Below are positions 7,549 to 15,464 of a stretch of DNA of 64,000 nt, piece after piece (position 1 is the first letter of the stretch; every line of letters begins with the position of its first letter). A program made the position numbers and the translations under genes. The stretch covers positions 193,501 through 257,500 of the forward strand of contig NZ_CP108581.1 in NCBI RefSeq assembly GCF_036010665.1, in the 5' to 3' direction. The stretch is from Microbispora sp. NBC_01189. Lineage in GTDB: Bacteria; Actinomycetota; Actinomycetes; Streptosporangiales; Streptosporangiaceae. The notes beneath the pieces were generated by a model that was not told the DNA's origin, ran no database searches, and was given only the letters and a program-made list of their open reading frames with translations.

Positions 7549-8022
7549 ATGGAGATCTCGGGGGACGGCGCGGGGAACCGCGTGGCGCGGCTCGCGGGCG
7601 GACGGGACCAGGTGGGGCGGGCGCGCAGGCTCGTGTCGGCCGCCCTGGGGCGCGGCCATCCCCGGCACGACGACTGTGTCCTGCTGACGAGCGAGATCGC
7701 GACCAACGCCGTCGTTCACTCCCGCTCGGGGCACGGCGGCACGTTCACGCTCACGGTGTCGTGCCTGCCCGACCGGGTGCGCATCGGCGTGCGGGACGAC
7801 GGCTCCGCCGGGCCGCCCTGCGCCGGTCACCCGCTGCCGAACGCGTCGAGTCAGGGCGGGCGCGGCATGCCGCTGCTCGACCTGCTCTCCGACCGGTGGG
7901 GACTGGTCCGGGAGGGCGGACGCAACGAGGTGTGGTTCGAGATCTGGTTCGACGGCGGGCGGCGCCCGGCCGCCCTGCGGCGCAGGTGGATGTCCACCCG
8001 CATCCGGCTCGTCGCCGGCTGA
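7549..8022 (+). CDS. ATP-binding protein, anti-sigma regulatory factor (RsbW/SpoIIAB-like) type
   Basis: A 157-residue single-domain GHKL ATPase. The N-box ELxTNAVVHS-type motif (SEIATNAVVHSRSG, near 47-60), the G1 box VRDDGS near 84 and the G2 loop GGRGMPLLDLL near 106 are all present. Stand-alone proteins of this kind are very numerous in actinomycetes and act as serine kinases or sequesterers of sigma or anti-anti-sigma factors. No sigma-factor gene is adjacent, so the partner is unknown. ATG 7549 is chosen because GAAGGAG (7537-7543) is spaced five bases from it. A GTG at 7543 would overlap that site. Confidence 0.8.
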   Translation: MEISGDGAGNRVARLAGGRDQVGRARRLVSAALGRGHPRHDDCVLLTSEIATNAVVHSRSGHGGTFTLTVSCLPDRVRIGVRDDGSAGPPCAGHPLPNASSQGGRGMPLLDLLSDRWGLVREGGRNEVWFEIWFDGGRRPAALRRRWMSTRIRLVAG

Positions 8023-8086
8023 CCGGGGTAGACCCACTTGTGGTGATTTCACGCAAGGAAGGGGCAAAAACCAACTAAACTAATCG

Positions 8087-8106
8087 GGAAAGTAGGAGGA
8101 CTTTCC
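8087..8106 (+). promoter_or_regulatory. Hairpin displaying the Shine-Dalgarno AGGAGG in its loop
   Basis: GGAAAGT (8087-8093) pairs perfectly with ACTTTCC (8100-8106). The six-base loop is exactly the Shine-Dalgarno AGGAGG (8094-8099), and the ATG of the sulfotransferase follows immediately at 8107. The 3' arm of the stem therefore forms the whole spacer between ribosome site and start. Confidence 0.75.
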
Positions 8107-9096
8107 ATGGCTCTGCCCGACTTCCTGGTCATCGGCGTACCCAAAGCCGGCACCACCGCCCTGCACGCGGCGCTCGCCCGCCACCCGCGGCTATTCATGT
8201 CACCCGTCAAGGAACCGAAGTTCTTCCTCACCGACGGCCCGCCGCCCGCCAAGGGCGGGCCGGGCGACGCGGAGACCTACCGCGAGCACGTGTGGCGGCG
8301 CGCCGACTACGAGGCGCTCTTCGCGGACGCGGCGCCCGGGACGCTCGGCGGCGAGTCCACCCCCTTCTACCTGTACGACCTGGACGCCCAGCGGCGGATC
8401 AGGGAGGCCGTCCCCGACGCGAAGCTCATCGTGTCGCTGCGCGACCCGGTGGAACGGGCGCACTCCAACTGGACGCACCTGTGGTCGGCCGGCCTGGAGC
8501 CGATCGGCGACGTCATCGAGGCGTGCGCCGCCGAGAAGCGGCGCGTCGCCGACGGCTGGTCGCCGTTCTGGCACTATGTGGGCCTCGGCCGCTACGGCGA
8601 GCAGCTCGCGCACCTCTTCACGCTGTTCCCCCGCGAGCGGGTGCTGGTCTTCCGCTACCGCGATCTGGTGGACCGGCCCGCCGACACGCTCGACCGCATC
8701 TGCGCCTTCCTCGGGGTGGAACAGGGGATCATCGGCGAGGTGCCGAGGGAGAACGTCACCGCCCATCCCCGGCAGAGCCGCAGGCACCGCGTCCTCGCCC
8801 GGATCGCCCGGCTCGGAGACCCCTTCCTGGGGCAGCGGCTGACCAGTCCGCTGGAGCGGATGCTGCAGCGCGACGCGCAGCCCCGGCGGCCGCTCACCTG
8901 GGAGCAGCGCCACGAGCTGCTGGCCTACTTCGCCGCCGACATCGCGCTGCTGCGCGACCTGCTGGAGGAGGACTTCGGCGACTGGCTGCGCCCCCGGGAG
9001 CGGTCGGGCGGCCTGGTGGGCGCCCGGCCGGACGGCCAGCGGCAGGCCCGCAACGGCCGCGTCAGAGGCGCGGACGGCCCGCCCACCGGGCGGTGA
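8107..9096 (+). CDS. Sulfotransferase family protein
   Basis: A 329-residue PAPS-dependent sulfotransferase, likely cytoplasmic. The 5'-phosphosulfate loop VIGVPKAGTTAL is at residues 8-19, and the 3'-phosphate binding motif LIVSLRDPVERAHSNW is near 109-124. A second helix with RYGEQLAHLFTLFP and the FRYRDLVDRPADTL segment match the heparan/Stf0-like family. It would move sulfate from PAPS to a hydroxyl on a carbohydrate, lipid or metabolite, which cannot be told. The last 30 residues are a disordered basic tail. The start is fixed by an AGGAGG presented in a hairpin loop. A strong terminator follows. Confidence 0.85.
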   Translation: MALPDFLVIGVPKAGTTALHAALARHPRLFMSPVKEPKFFLTDGPPPAKGGPGDAETYREHVWRRADYEALFADAAPGTLGGESTPFYLYDLDAQRRIREAVPDAKLIVSLRDPVERAHSNWTHLWSAGLEPIGDVIEACAAEKRRVADGWSPFWHYVGLGRYGEQLAHLFTLFPRERVLVFRYRDLVDRPADTLDRICAFLGVEQGIIGEVPRENVTAHPRQSRRHRVLARIARLGDPFLGQRLTSPLERMLQRDAQPRRPLTWEQRHELLAYFAADIALLRDLLEEDFGDWLRPRERSGGLVGARPDGQRQARNGRVRGADGPPTGR

Positions 9097-9100
9097 TCGG

Positions 9101-9135
9101 CGGCCGGAGCGCGAGCCCTGCTCGCGCTCCGGCCG
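9101..9135. terminator. Strong bidirectional terminator hairpin between convergent genes
   Basis: A perfect 15-bp stem (9101-9115 with 9121-9135) and a five-base loop CCCTG lie just past the sulfotransferase stop and before the stop of the convergent beta-propeller gene. Confidence 0.85.
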
Positions 9136-9169
9136 TCCACCGGAGGCCCGGAGACCCGTCCGGCGGTGG

Positions 9170-10042
9170 TCAGCGCAGCTCGGTACGCAGCTCGTGGCCC
9201 CCGTCGGCGCGGGTCAGCTCGTAGTACAGCCGATGGCCGCCGGGCACGGGCACGACCGACAGGTAGCGCAGGCCCGCGCCGTGCTCCGACTGGGCGACGG
9301 GCGCGGTCCCGGTCGCGGTCAGGGTGGACGGGTCGGGGCCGATCGCCACGCCCGTACGCTCCTCGTAGTTCTCCTCCGCCGACGCGCGGCCGTCGTAGTA
9401 GGCGATGACGGTCTCCCCGCTGAAGGTGACCGCGCTCACCCGCACGCCACGCGAGTCCCACTGGCCGGGCCGCCGGTCGAGCGCCGTCCCCTGCCAGGTC
9501 CAGGCGATCCCGTCCGCGCTGGTGGCGTAGTCCGTCACCATCTGGTCGGCCTCGTCGGGGTCCTCCAGCGGGTGGCAGGACGCCCACAGGTGCCACACGC
9601 CGCCGTGGTGCAGGATGACCGGGTCCTTGACGCCGGTCTTGAGGTCGCCGGGGAGCACCACCCGCGCGTCGGCGGGGTCGAACTCGGCCGGGTCGGCGGC
9701 CTCGATCATCTCGACCCGCCAGTGCTTGGTGCCGTACGTCGCGCAGCTCAGGTAGAGCCGCCACGACCCGTCGGGCGTCGCCACGAGCGTGGGCCGCTCC
9801 AGCGACTCGGTCTTCATCTCGTCCTTGGTGATCGTGAGGATCCGCTCGAACCGCTCGCCGTCGGCCGACCGGGCGATCTCCACGGCATAGCCGCGGCCGG
9901 AGCCGATCGGGCGGCGCAGCCGGTAGGCCAGGTAGATCCACCCGTCCCGGCTCACGGCGCTGGGCGCGCCCGCCCAGTAGCCGGGCCCGTCTCCGGGTGG
10001 CGGAATCGCGACGACTGACCGTTCCGGCTTCGGTGCGAACAC
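9170..10042 (-). CDS. Beta-propeller protein resembling GH43/GH32-type glycosidases
   Basis: A 290-residue soluble protein made of repeating strand patterns such as YWAGAPSAVSRDGWIYLAYR, ERPTLVATPDGSWRLYLS, VKDPVILHHGGVWHLWAS and RYLSVVPVPGGHRLYYEL. This is the layout of five-bladed glycosidase propellers (GH43/GH32/GH130). Acidic residues follow the blade starts, but I cannot name a catalytic triad. GTG 10042 is preferred because GGAG (10050-10053) lies seven bases upstream. An ATG at 10150 and a TTG at 10171 are possible longer starts without a ribosome site, and the TTG would lie in an inverted repeat. No signal peptide is visible. The substrate is unknown. Confidence 0.6.
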   Translation of the reverse strand: MFAPKPERSVVAIPPPGDGPGYWAGAPSAVSRDGWIYLAYRLRRPIGSGRGYAVEIARSADGERFERILTITKDEMKTESLERPTLVATPDGSWRLYLSCATYGTKHWRVEMIEAADPAEFDPADARVVLPGDLKTGVKDPVILHHGGVWHLWASCHPLEDPDEADQMVTDYATSADGIAWTWQGTALDRRPGQWDSRGVRVSAVTFSGETVIAYYDGRASAEENYEERTGVAIGPDPSTLTATGTAPVAQSEHGAGLRYLSVVPVPGGHRLYYELTRADGGHELRTELR

Positions 10043-10411
10043 GTCTCTTCTCCGTGGGTGCGCGACGACGGTGGGCGGCTCGGACGCCGTCCCTTCCTTG
10101 CTGTCCTCAATTACCAGCGGCCCGACGAGGAGGCCAAGTGTCCTCGCCATCGGACGGCCATCTCTATACAAAACCCGCTTAGTTTGCGGGTTTTGTCAGG
10201 ATAGGCCAGAGACACCGATGCGCGCGCCCCCACCTGCGACGGAAAAGGGACCGAACCCGGTACGCCCGCTCAACGCGCTCTCGCCCTCGCATCACCACGG
10301 GAACGGCCCCGCGAGTGGCTACGGCTACGGAGAAGCGGACGAAAGCCCAGCTCACGACGCCCGGCCGCGGACACGCCACCCCGCAGCCGAGCACCCCCAC
10401 CCGGGAGCGGT
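10043..10411. other. Divergent intergenic region between the propeller gene and gndA
   Basis: This 369-bp stretch separates two divergent genes. It contains the perfect inverted repeat at 10168-10196, and a GGGAG ribosome site just before gndA at 10412. If the propeller gene really starts at 10150 the gene-free part is shorter. I see no RNA gene. Confidence 0.5.
10168..10196. promoter_or_regulatory. Perfect 11-bp inverted repeat with a 7-base loop
   Basis: ACAAAACCCGC (10168-10178) is mirrored by GCGGGTTTTGT (10186-10196). It has a terminator-like shape, with a GC stem and an A-run and T-run on the flanks. It sits in a divergent promoter region rather than after a gene, so it may be an operator, an attenuator or a leftover terminator. 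Confidence 0.6.
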
Positions 10412-11845
10412 ATGACTTTAGCCATGAACAAGGCAGACATCGGAGTCACGGGCCTCGCGGTCATGGGCCGCAACCTCGCCCGGAACTTCGCGCACCACGG
10501 TCACGTCGTCGCGGTCCACAACCGCACGGAAAGCCGTACCACCCGTTTCATGGAGGACCACAAGGACGAGGGCGCGTTCGTGCCGGCGGGCACGGTCGAG
10601 GAGTTCGTCGCCGCGCTCGAACGGCCCCGCAAGGCGATCATCATGGTCAAGGCCGGCGCCCCCACGGACGCGGTGATCGAGGAACTCGCCGCCGTCATGG
10701 AGCCGGGCGACATGATCATCGACGGCGGCAACGCCCACTACCTGGACACCCGCCGCCGGGAGGCCGCGCTGCGCGAGCGGGGCATCCACTTCGTCGGCAC
10801 CGGCATCTCCGGTGGCGAGGAGGGGGCCCTGAACGGCCCCAGCATCATGCCCGGCGGGGACCCCGAGGCGTACGCGACGCTCGGCCCGCTGCTGGAGGAC
10901 ATCGCGGCCAAGGTGGACGGCGTGTCGTGCTGCGTGCACATCGGCCCCGACGGCGCCGGCCACTTCGTGAAGATGGTGCACAACGGCATCGAGTACGCCG
11001 ACATGCAGCTCATCGCGGAGTCGTACGACCTGCTGCGGCAGGCCCTCGGGCTGAACCCCAAGGAGCTCTCGGACGTCTTCCGCGAGTGGAACCAGGGCGA
11101 CCTGGAGTCGTACCTCATCGAGATCACCGCCGAGGTGCTCGGCCACGTCGACGCCGCGACCGGGAAGCCGTTCGTGGACGTGGTGGTCGACCAGGCCGAG
11201 CAAAAGGGCACCGGCCGCTGGACCGTGCAGAGCGCCCTCGACCTCGGCGTCCCGGTGACGGGCATCGCCGAGGCGGTCTTCGCCCGGGCGCTGTCGGGCC
11301 ACCCGGAGCAGCGGGCCGCGGCCCGCTCGCTCACCGGCCCGTCCGGCACCGCGGGCGACTCCGGCCTCGTCGAGGACGTGCGCCGGGCCCTGTACGCCTC
11401 CAAGGTGGTCGCGTACGCCCAGGGGTTCGACCAGATGGCCGCGGCGAGCGCGGAGTACGGCTGGAACCTGAGGCTCGGCGACATGGCCACCATCTGGCGC
11501 GGGGGCTGCATCATCCGGGCGCGCTTCCTCGACCGGATCAGGGCCGCCTACGACGCGGACCCGGGCCTGCCGACGCTGCTGGTCGACCCCACCTTCGCGC
11601 AGGCGCTGGACGAGGCCCAGGAGTCGTGGCGGCGGGTCGTGGCCACGGCGGCGACGATCGGGGTGCCCACCCCGGGCTTCTCCTCGGCGCTCGCCTACTA
11701 CGACGGGCTGCGCCGTGACCGGCTGCCGGCGGCGCTGCTGCAGGGGCTGCGCGACTTCTTCGGCGCGCACACCTACCGTCGCACCGACCGGGACGGCGTC
11801 TTCCACACCGACTGGTCGGCGGACCGCGCCGAGCGCTCCGCCTGA
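10412..11845 (+). CDS. gnd: 6-phosphogluconate dehydrogenase (decarboxylating)
   Basis: A 477-residue enzyme of the oxidative pentose phosphate pathway. It converts 6-phosphogluconate to ribulose 5-phosphate and CO2 while reducing NADP. The Rossmann motif GVTGLAVMGRNLARN is at 10-24, VHNRTESR at 35-42 fits NADP preference, and the substrate loop GTGISGGEEGA is near 130. The catalytic GHFVKMVHNGIEY near 185 gives the Lys and Asn. The C-terminal all-helical domain is full length, with a typical HTYRR...FHTDW end. The start at 10412 has GGGAG upstream, and an ATG four codons later has none. A hairpin terminator follows. Confidence 0.95.
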   Translation: MTLAMNKADIGVTGLAVMGRNLARNFAHHGHVVAVHNRTESRTTRFMEDHKDEGAFVPAGTVEEFVAALERPRKAIIMVKAGAPTDAVIEELAAVMEPGDMIIDGGNAHYLDTRRREAALRERGIHFVGTGISGGEEGALNGPSIMPGGDPEAYATLGPLLEDIAAKVDGVSCCVHIGPDGAGHFVKMVHNGIEYADMQLIAESYDLLRQALGLNPKELSDVFREWNQGDLESYLIEITAEVLGHVDAATGKPFVDVVVDQAEQKGTGRWTVQSALDLGVPVTGIAEAVFARALSGHPEQRAAARSLTGPSGTAGDSGLVEDVRRALYASKVVAYAQGFDQMAAASAEYGWNLRLGDMATIWRGGCIIRARFLDRIRAAYDADPGLPTLLVDPTFAQALDEAQESWRRVVATAATIGVPTPGFSSALAYYDGLRRDRLPAALLQGLRDFFGAHTYRRTDRDGVFHTDWSADRAERSA

Positions 11846-11860
11846 CCGGCCCCGGAACCT

Positions 11861-11898
11861 GGTACGGCCCCCGCCCGCGCGGGGGCGAGGGCCGTACC
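11861..11898. terminator. Terminator hairpin after gnd
   Basis: GGTACGGCCC (11861-11870) pairs with GGGCCGTACC (11889-11898), and an inner CCCGCGCGGG extends the stem. It lies between the stops of the convergent gnd and exporter genes and can serve both. Confidence 0.8.
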
Positions 11899-11999
11899 GG
11901 CCGGGTCTCAGCTCACTCTCGGGCCCGGTCTCAAGCTTGGTCCCGATCGGGGCCCCGAACGCGGCCCCGAACGCGGTCCCAAGCCGGCGGCCGGCCGGC

Positions 12000-13598
12000 T
12001 CACTCGAAGGCGGCGGTCAGCGGCTCCGCCTTCTCGCCGCCGGGGGCGGCGGCGCTCGGAGCGCCGGTGCGCAGCGGGACGTGCCTGACGAACGCGGCGA
12101 GCACCGGGACGAGCACGGCGACCACGGCCGCCCAGAGGAAGACCGACCCGATGGCCGTGGCCAGGGCGTCCAGGACGCCTGCCTTGACCTGCGGGGGCAG
12201 CTGCTCCAGGGCCTTGGGGGTGATGCCCGCGCCGGCACTGCCGACCTGCTTGGCCGCCGCCGGGCCGAGCTTGTCGGCCAGGGTGTCGAAGAACCGGTTG
12301 TTGAAGATCGCGCCGAACATCGCGACGCCGAACGAGCCGCCGATGGACCGGAAGAACGTGGAGGCGCTGCTGGCCACGCCGAGGTCCTTCTGCTCGACGC
12401 TGTTCTGCGCGATGAGCATCGTCGTCTGCATCAGGAAGCCCATGCCGAGGCCGAAGACGGCGATGAACGCGCCGGTCTGCCAGGACGGCGTGTTGACGTC
12501 CTGCAGCGACAGCAGCCACATGCCGACCGCCATGATCGCCCCGCCGATGATCGGGTAGATCCGGTACTGTCCGGTCTGGGTGATCGCCTTGCCGACGAAC
12601 AGCGACACGATCATCGACGTGATCATCATCGGCAGCAGGAGCAGGCCGGAGTTGGTGGCCGTGGAGCCCTGCACGATCTGCTGGAACAGCGGGATGAAGC
12701 TGATCGCGCCGAACATCGCGAAGCCCAGCAGGAAGCCGAGCGCCGAGATGAGCGAGAAGTTGCGGTTGGCGAACACGTGCAGCGGCATGATCGGCTCGGC
12801 CGCGCGCCGCTCGATCGGGATGAAGAGCGCGAGCGCGACCACCGCGAGCGCCGCCAGCGACAGGATCTGCCAGGAGCCCCACGGGTAGCCGTGCGCCTGC
12901 CCACCCCACGAGGTGATCAGCACGATCGCGGTGATGCCGATGGTGAGGACGGTCGCGCCGAGCCAGTCGATGCGGTGCTCGGTGCGGTGCTTCGGCAGGT
13001 GCAGCCGGAAGAACAGCCAGACCAGGGCGATACCGCCGAGGGGCAGGTTCACGTAGAACGCCCAGCGCCAGTCGAGGTGGTCGGTGATGAAACCGCCGAC
13101 GAGCGGCCCGGCGATCATCGCGAGCGACATGATCGCGGCCATGATGCCCTGGTACTGGCCCCGCTCGCGGGGCGGGACGAGGTCACCGATGATCGCCATC
13201 ACGTTGACCATGAGGCCCCCGGCCCCGAGGCCCTGCAACGCGCGGAAGGCGATGAGCTCGGCCATGCCGTGCTCGGCGCCCCCGAACATCGACGATCCGG
13301 CCATGCCGCAGAGCGCGGAGCCGACCAGGAACAGCACGATGGACCCGAGGAAGATGTTCTTGCGGCCGTAGAGGTCGCCGAGCTTGCCCCAGATCGGCGT
13401 GGACACCGTGGTGCCCAGGACGTACGCCGTGATGACCCAGGTGAAGTACTCCAGGCCGTTCAGTTCGCCGACGATCCTCGGCATCGCGGTGCCGACGATC
13501 ATGTTGTCGAGCATGGCCAGCATGATCGCCAGCATCAGGCCGGGCAGTACGGCCATCACTTCTTTGGACCGCCCCGGCGCGGGCGGAGCCTCGGTCAT
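12000..13598 (-). CDS. MFS drug exporter, DHA2 (EmrB/QacA) family
   Basis: A 532-residue integral membrane protein with about 14 hydrophobic helices, the size and pattern of DHA2 proton antiporters. Helix 1 carries LAMLDNMIVGTAMPRIVGEL (the D of motif D1), and the loop GKLGDLYGRKNIF near residue 75 is MFS motif A. GFLMQTTMLIAQNSVEQKDLG near 390 is typical of the family. It should pump hydrophobic or cationic drugs out of the cell. It diverges from a TetR gene, and two operator-like sites lie between them, so it is very likely repressed by that regulator. Confidence 0.9.
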   Translation of the reverse strand: MTEAPPAPGRSKEVMAVLPGLMLAIMLAMLDNMIVGTAMPRIVGELNGLEYFTWVITAYVLGTTVSTPIWGKLGDLYGRKNIFLGSIVLFLVGSALCGMAGSSMFGGAEHGMAELIAFRALQGLGAGGLMVNVMAIIGDLVPPRERGQYQGIMAAIMSLAMIAGPLVGGFITDHLDWRWAFYVNLPLGGIALVWLFFRLHLPKHRTEHRIDWLGATVLTIGITAIVLITSWGGQAHGYPWGSWQILSLAALAVVALALFIPIERRAAEPIMPLHVFANRNFSLISALGFLLGFAMFGAISFIPLFQQIVQGSTATNSGLLLLPMMITSMIVSLFVGKAITQTGQYRIYPIIGGAIMAVGMWLLSLQDVNTPSWQTGAFIAVFGLGMGFLMQTTMLIAQNSVEQKDLGVASSASTFFRSIGGSFGVAMFGAIFNNRFFDTLADKLGPAAAKQVGSAGAGITPKALEQLPPQVKAGVLDALATAIGSVFLWAAVVAVLVPVLAAFVRHVPLRTGAPSAAAPGGEKAEPLTAAFE

Positions 13599-13637
13599 CG
13601 TGGTGCCCCCATGAGTAAAGTTTGAAAGAGGTTACTT

Positions 13638-13655
13638 ACTTGCCGACAGGCTAGT
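13638..13655. promoter_or_regulatory. Putative TetR operator, exporter side (partial palindrome)
   Basis: ACTTGCCGACAGGCTAGT shares the half-site ACTTGCCG with the better site at 13678, and 12 of its 18 positions are symmetric. It lies 39 bases upstream of the exporter start, where binding would block its promoter. Confidence 0.5.
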
Positions 13656-13677
13656 GCGGACTTAAGGTATGGTCCTT

Positions 13678-13695
13678 ACTTGCCGGCCGTCAAGT
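13678..13695. promoter_or_regulatory. Putative TetR operator (18-bp near-perfect palindrome)
   Basis: ACTTGCCGGCCGTCAAGT matches its reverse complement at 16 of 18 positions. It lies 20 bases before the TetR ATG and starts 40 bp (about four helical turns) after the second, weaker copy. That spacing suggests two dimers on one face of the helix. Confidence 0.6.
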
Positions 13696-13715
13696 TAATT
13701 AGGGGTCAGCAGGAC

Positions 13716-14276
13716 ATGGGTGCTCAGACCGACACACGCAGCCGCATCCAGGAGGTCGCGATCGGGCTCTTCACCGAGCAGGGATACGAGGCGACATCAC
13801 TCCGGGAGATAGCCGAGGCCCTCGGCGTGACCAAGGCGGCACTGTACTACCACTTCCGCACAAAAGAGGACATCGTCGCCAGCCTGATCGAGGATCGCAT
13901 CGCCGCGCTGGACGAGCTGATCGCGTGGGCGGGCGGGCGGCCCGCCTCGGCGGAGACCCGCCGGGAGCTGATCCTGCGCTACTCGGCGCAGTTGACCCGA
14001 GGGCGCCACCACGAGGTCATGCAGTTCATGGACCGCAACAAGACGGCCTTGCAGGGGCACGTCAAGGTCGACCTGATGCGCGACCGCATGGGCGCGCTGA
14101 TGCAGTCCCTGTACGGACCGGACGATCCCCTGCCGGTGCGGCTCAAGCGCTCCATGGCGCTGTTCGCGATGCACGCGGCGTGGTTCTTCATCCGCGAGGA
14201 GTCGACGACCGACGAGCAGCGGGCCGGGGCGGGCCTGGAGGTCGCGCTGGACCTGGCGGACGCCTCCGGCGTCTGA
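13716..14276 (+). CDS. TetR/AcrR family transcriptional regulator
   Basis: A 186-residue regulator. The helix-turn-helix is at residues 12-56, with IGLFTEQGYEATSLREIAEA followed by LGVTKAALYYHFRTKEDI, a textbook TetR N-terminus. The C-terminal ligand and dimer domain is variable (MQFMDRNKTALQGHVKVDLM, ALFAMHAAWFFIREE). It is transcribed away from the drug exporter, and the intervening palindromes suggest that it represses both genes and is released by an exported compound. ATG 13716 is preferred; an upstream TTG at 13680 lies within the operator. Ribosome site AGGA is close to the start. Confidence 0.9.
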   Translation: MGAQTDTRSRIQEVAIGLFTEQGYEATSLREIAEALGVTKAALYYHFRTKEDIVASLIEDRIAALDELIAWAGGRPASAETRRELILRYSAQLTRGRHHEVMQFMDRNKTALQGHVKVDLMRDRMGALMQSLYGPDDPLPVRLKRSMALFAMHAAWFFIREESTTDEQRAGAGLEVALDLADASGV

Positions 14277-14304
14277 CCCCGGTCCAGCGGGAACCTCGGA
14301 CACG

Positions 14305-14514
14305 CTACCCCTTCGGGCCGAAGCCGTGGCTGACCTCACCCTTGCGCTTGCAGCGCGGGCAGGGACGGTACTGGCGCGACCAGAACCCCGAGTAGACCTT
14401 GCCGGTGCCCTTGCACTTGGAGCATTGCGACAGGTAGTGGCGGATGTAGCTGGCAGCGGCCCAGACGCCGAGACCACCCACGGAAAAGATGATGAGTGTT
14501 GATTGGTCCACCAT
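14305..14514 (-). CDS. Small membrane protein with a zinc-ribbon/DnaJ-type CxxCxGxG motif
   Basis: A 69-residue protein. One hydrophobic helix (residues 6-24, TLIIFSVGGLGVWAAASYI) is followed by CSKCKGTGKVYSGFW near 31 and CPRCKRKGEVSHGFG near 53. The two CxxC pairs, each followed by a K-x-x-G turn, look like one DnaJ-type zinc ribbon anchored to the membrane. Similar tiny proteins occur in actinomycetes, but I know of no assigned function. It is convergent with the TetR gene and divergent from the rhomboid gene. Confidence 0.65.
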   Translation of the reverse strand: MVDQSTLIIFSVGGLGVWAAASYIRHYLSQCSKCKGTGKVYSGFWSRQYRPCPRCKRKGEVSHGFGPKG

Positions 14515-14699
14515 TGCTCCATGCTGGGGAAGAACAGGGCCTGACAGTTCGTGATTACCCGACCACACTGGGTGACCAAAGGAAATAGAGCGGTTGGGCA
14601 TACCGCTTGCCCGGCGTACCACCGAGGGCACGGGCCCCGATGAACCGGCACCAGATGCCCGGCACCCGGTGACTCGCGCGGCCGTCGGCGGTATGTTTC

Positions 14700-14775
14700 C
14701 CGTGATCGCCAGCACCGTGATCCCCGGGCACCGTGATCGCCGACACCGTGATCGCCGGCACCGGGATCCCCGGCA
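14700..14775. repeat. Five tandem 15/16-bp repeats directly upstream of the rhomboid gene
   Basis: Units start at 14700, 14715 (16 bp), 14731, 14746 and 14761. The consensus is CCGTGATCGCCGGCA. The array ends at the ribosome site AGAGGGAGGG and so lies in the leader of the rhomboid gene. There are no spacers, so it is not CRISPR. Confidence 0.85.
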
Positions 14776-14788
14776 GAGGGAGGGTTCC

Positions 14789-15454
14789 GTGAGCGACGGC
14801 CGTACCGCGGAGATCATGGTCGCCGAGGCCCGGAAGGCGTTCTGGGTCATGGTCGGCTTCCTGGCCCTGATCTGGGCCGTGCAGGTGGCCAACTGGGCCT
14901 CCGGCTACTCGCTGAGCTACAGCCTCGGCATCCGGCCGTGGGACGTCGAGCGGCTGCCCGGCATCGTCTCCGCGCCGCTCCTGCACTGGAGCTGGGCGCA
15001 CATCGAGGGCAACTCCGGGCCGCTGTTCATCTTCGGGTTCCTCGCGGCCTACCGGGGCGTGCGGCGCTTCCTCGGCGTCACCGGGCTGATCGCCGTCGCC
15101 AGCGGGCTCGGCTCGTGGTTCACCGCCGACGCCGCCACCGTGGGCGCCGGCGCGAGCGGCCTGGTCTTCGGCTACTTCGGGTACGTGCTCGTCCGCGGCG
15201 CCTTCGACCGGCACCTGATCGACATCGTCATCGGCCTGGTGATGGGCCTGTGCTTCGCCTACCAGTTCGCCGGTCTGCTGCCGGCCGAGGGCATCGGCTG
15301 GCAGGCCCACGTCTTCGGGTTCGCGGGCGGCATCCTCGGCGGCTACCTGTTCCGCGACCGCGGCGCGCGGAGCGTGGACAAGGCCCCCGGTGACACCCCC
15401 GCCGGCGGCTCCCGGCCTGCCCTGCTCAAGGAGATCGAGGATCTGGGCCTGTAG
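14789..15454 (+). CDS. Rhomboid family intramembrane serine protease
   Basis: A 221-residue polytopic membrane protein with about six helices. The catalytic serine motif VGAGASGLVFGYFGY (GxSG) is near residue 118. The catalytic histidine lies in WQAHVFGFAGGILGGYLF near 172, and HWSWAHIEGNSGP near 69 is the conserved H-x-x-x-H-x-x-x-N of helix 2. All rhomboid active-site elements are therefore present. It would cleave single-pass membrane proteins within the bilayer. GTG 14789 follows a strong AGGGAGGG site. Five tandem repeats form its upstream leader. Confidence 0.9.
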   Translation: MSDGRTAEIMVAEARKAFWVMVGFLALIWAVQVANWASGYSLSYSLGIRPWDVERLPGIVSAPLLHWSWAHIEGNSGPLFIFGFLAAYRGVRRFLGVTGLIAVASGLGSWFTADAATVGAGASGLVFGYFGYVLVRGAFDRHLIDIVIGLVMGLCFAYQFAGLLPAEGIGWQAHVFGFAGGILGGYLFRDRGARSVDKAPGDTPAGGSRPALLKEIEDLGL

Positions 15455-15464
15455 GCCTCCCGGC

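Noticed and set aside
14700-14775. CRISPR array
   Set aside because: The repeats abut one another with no unique spacers and no cas genes are present.
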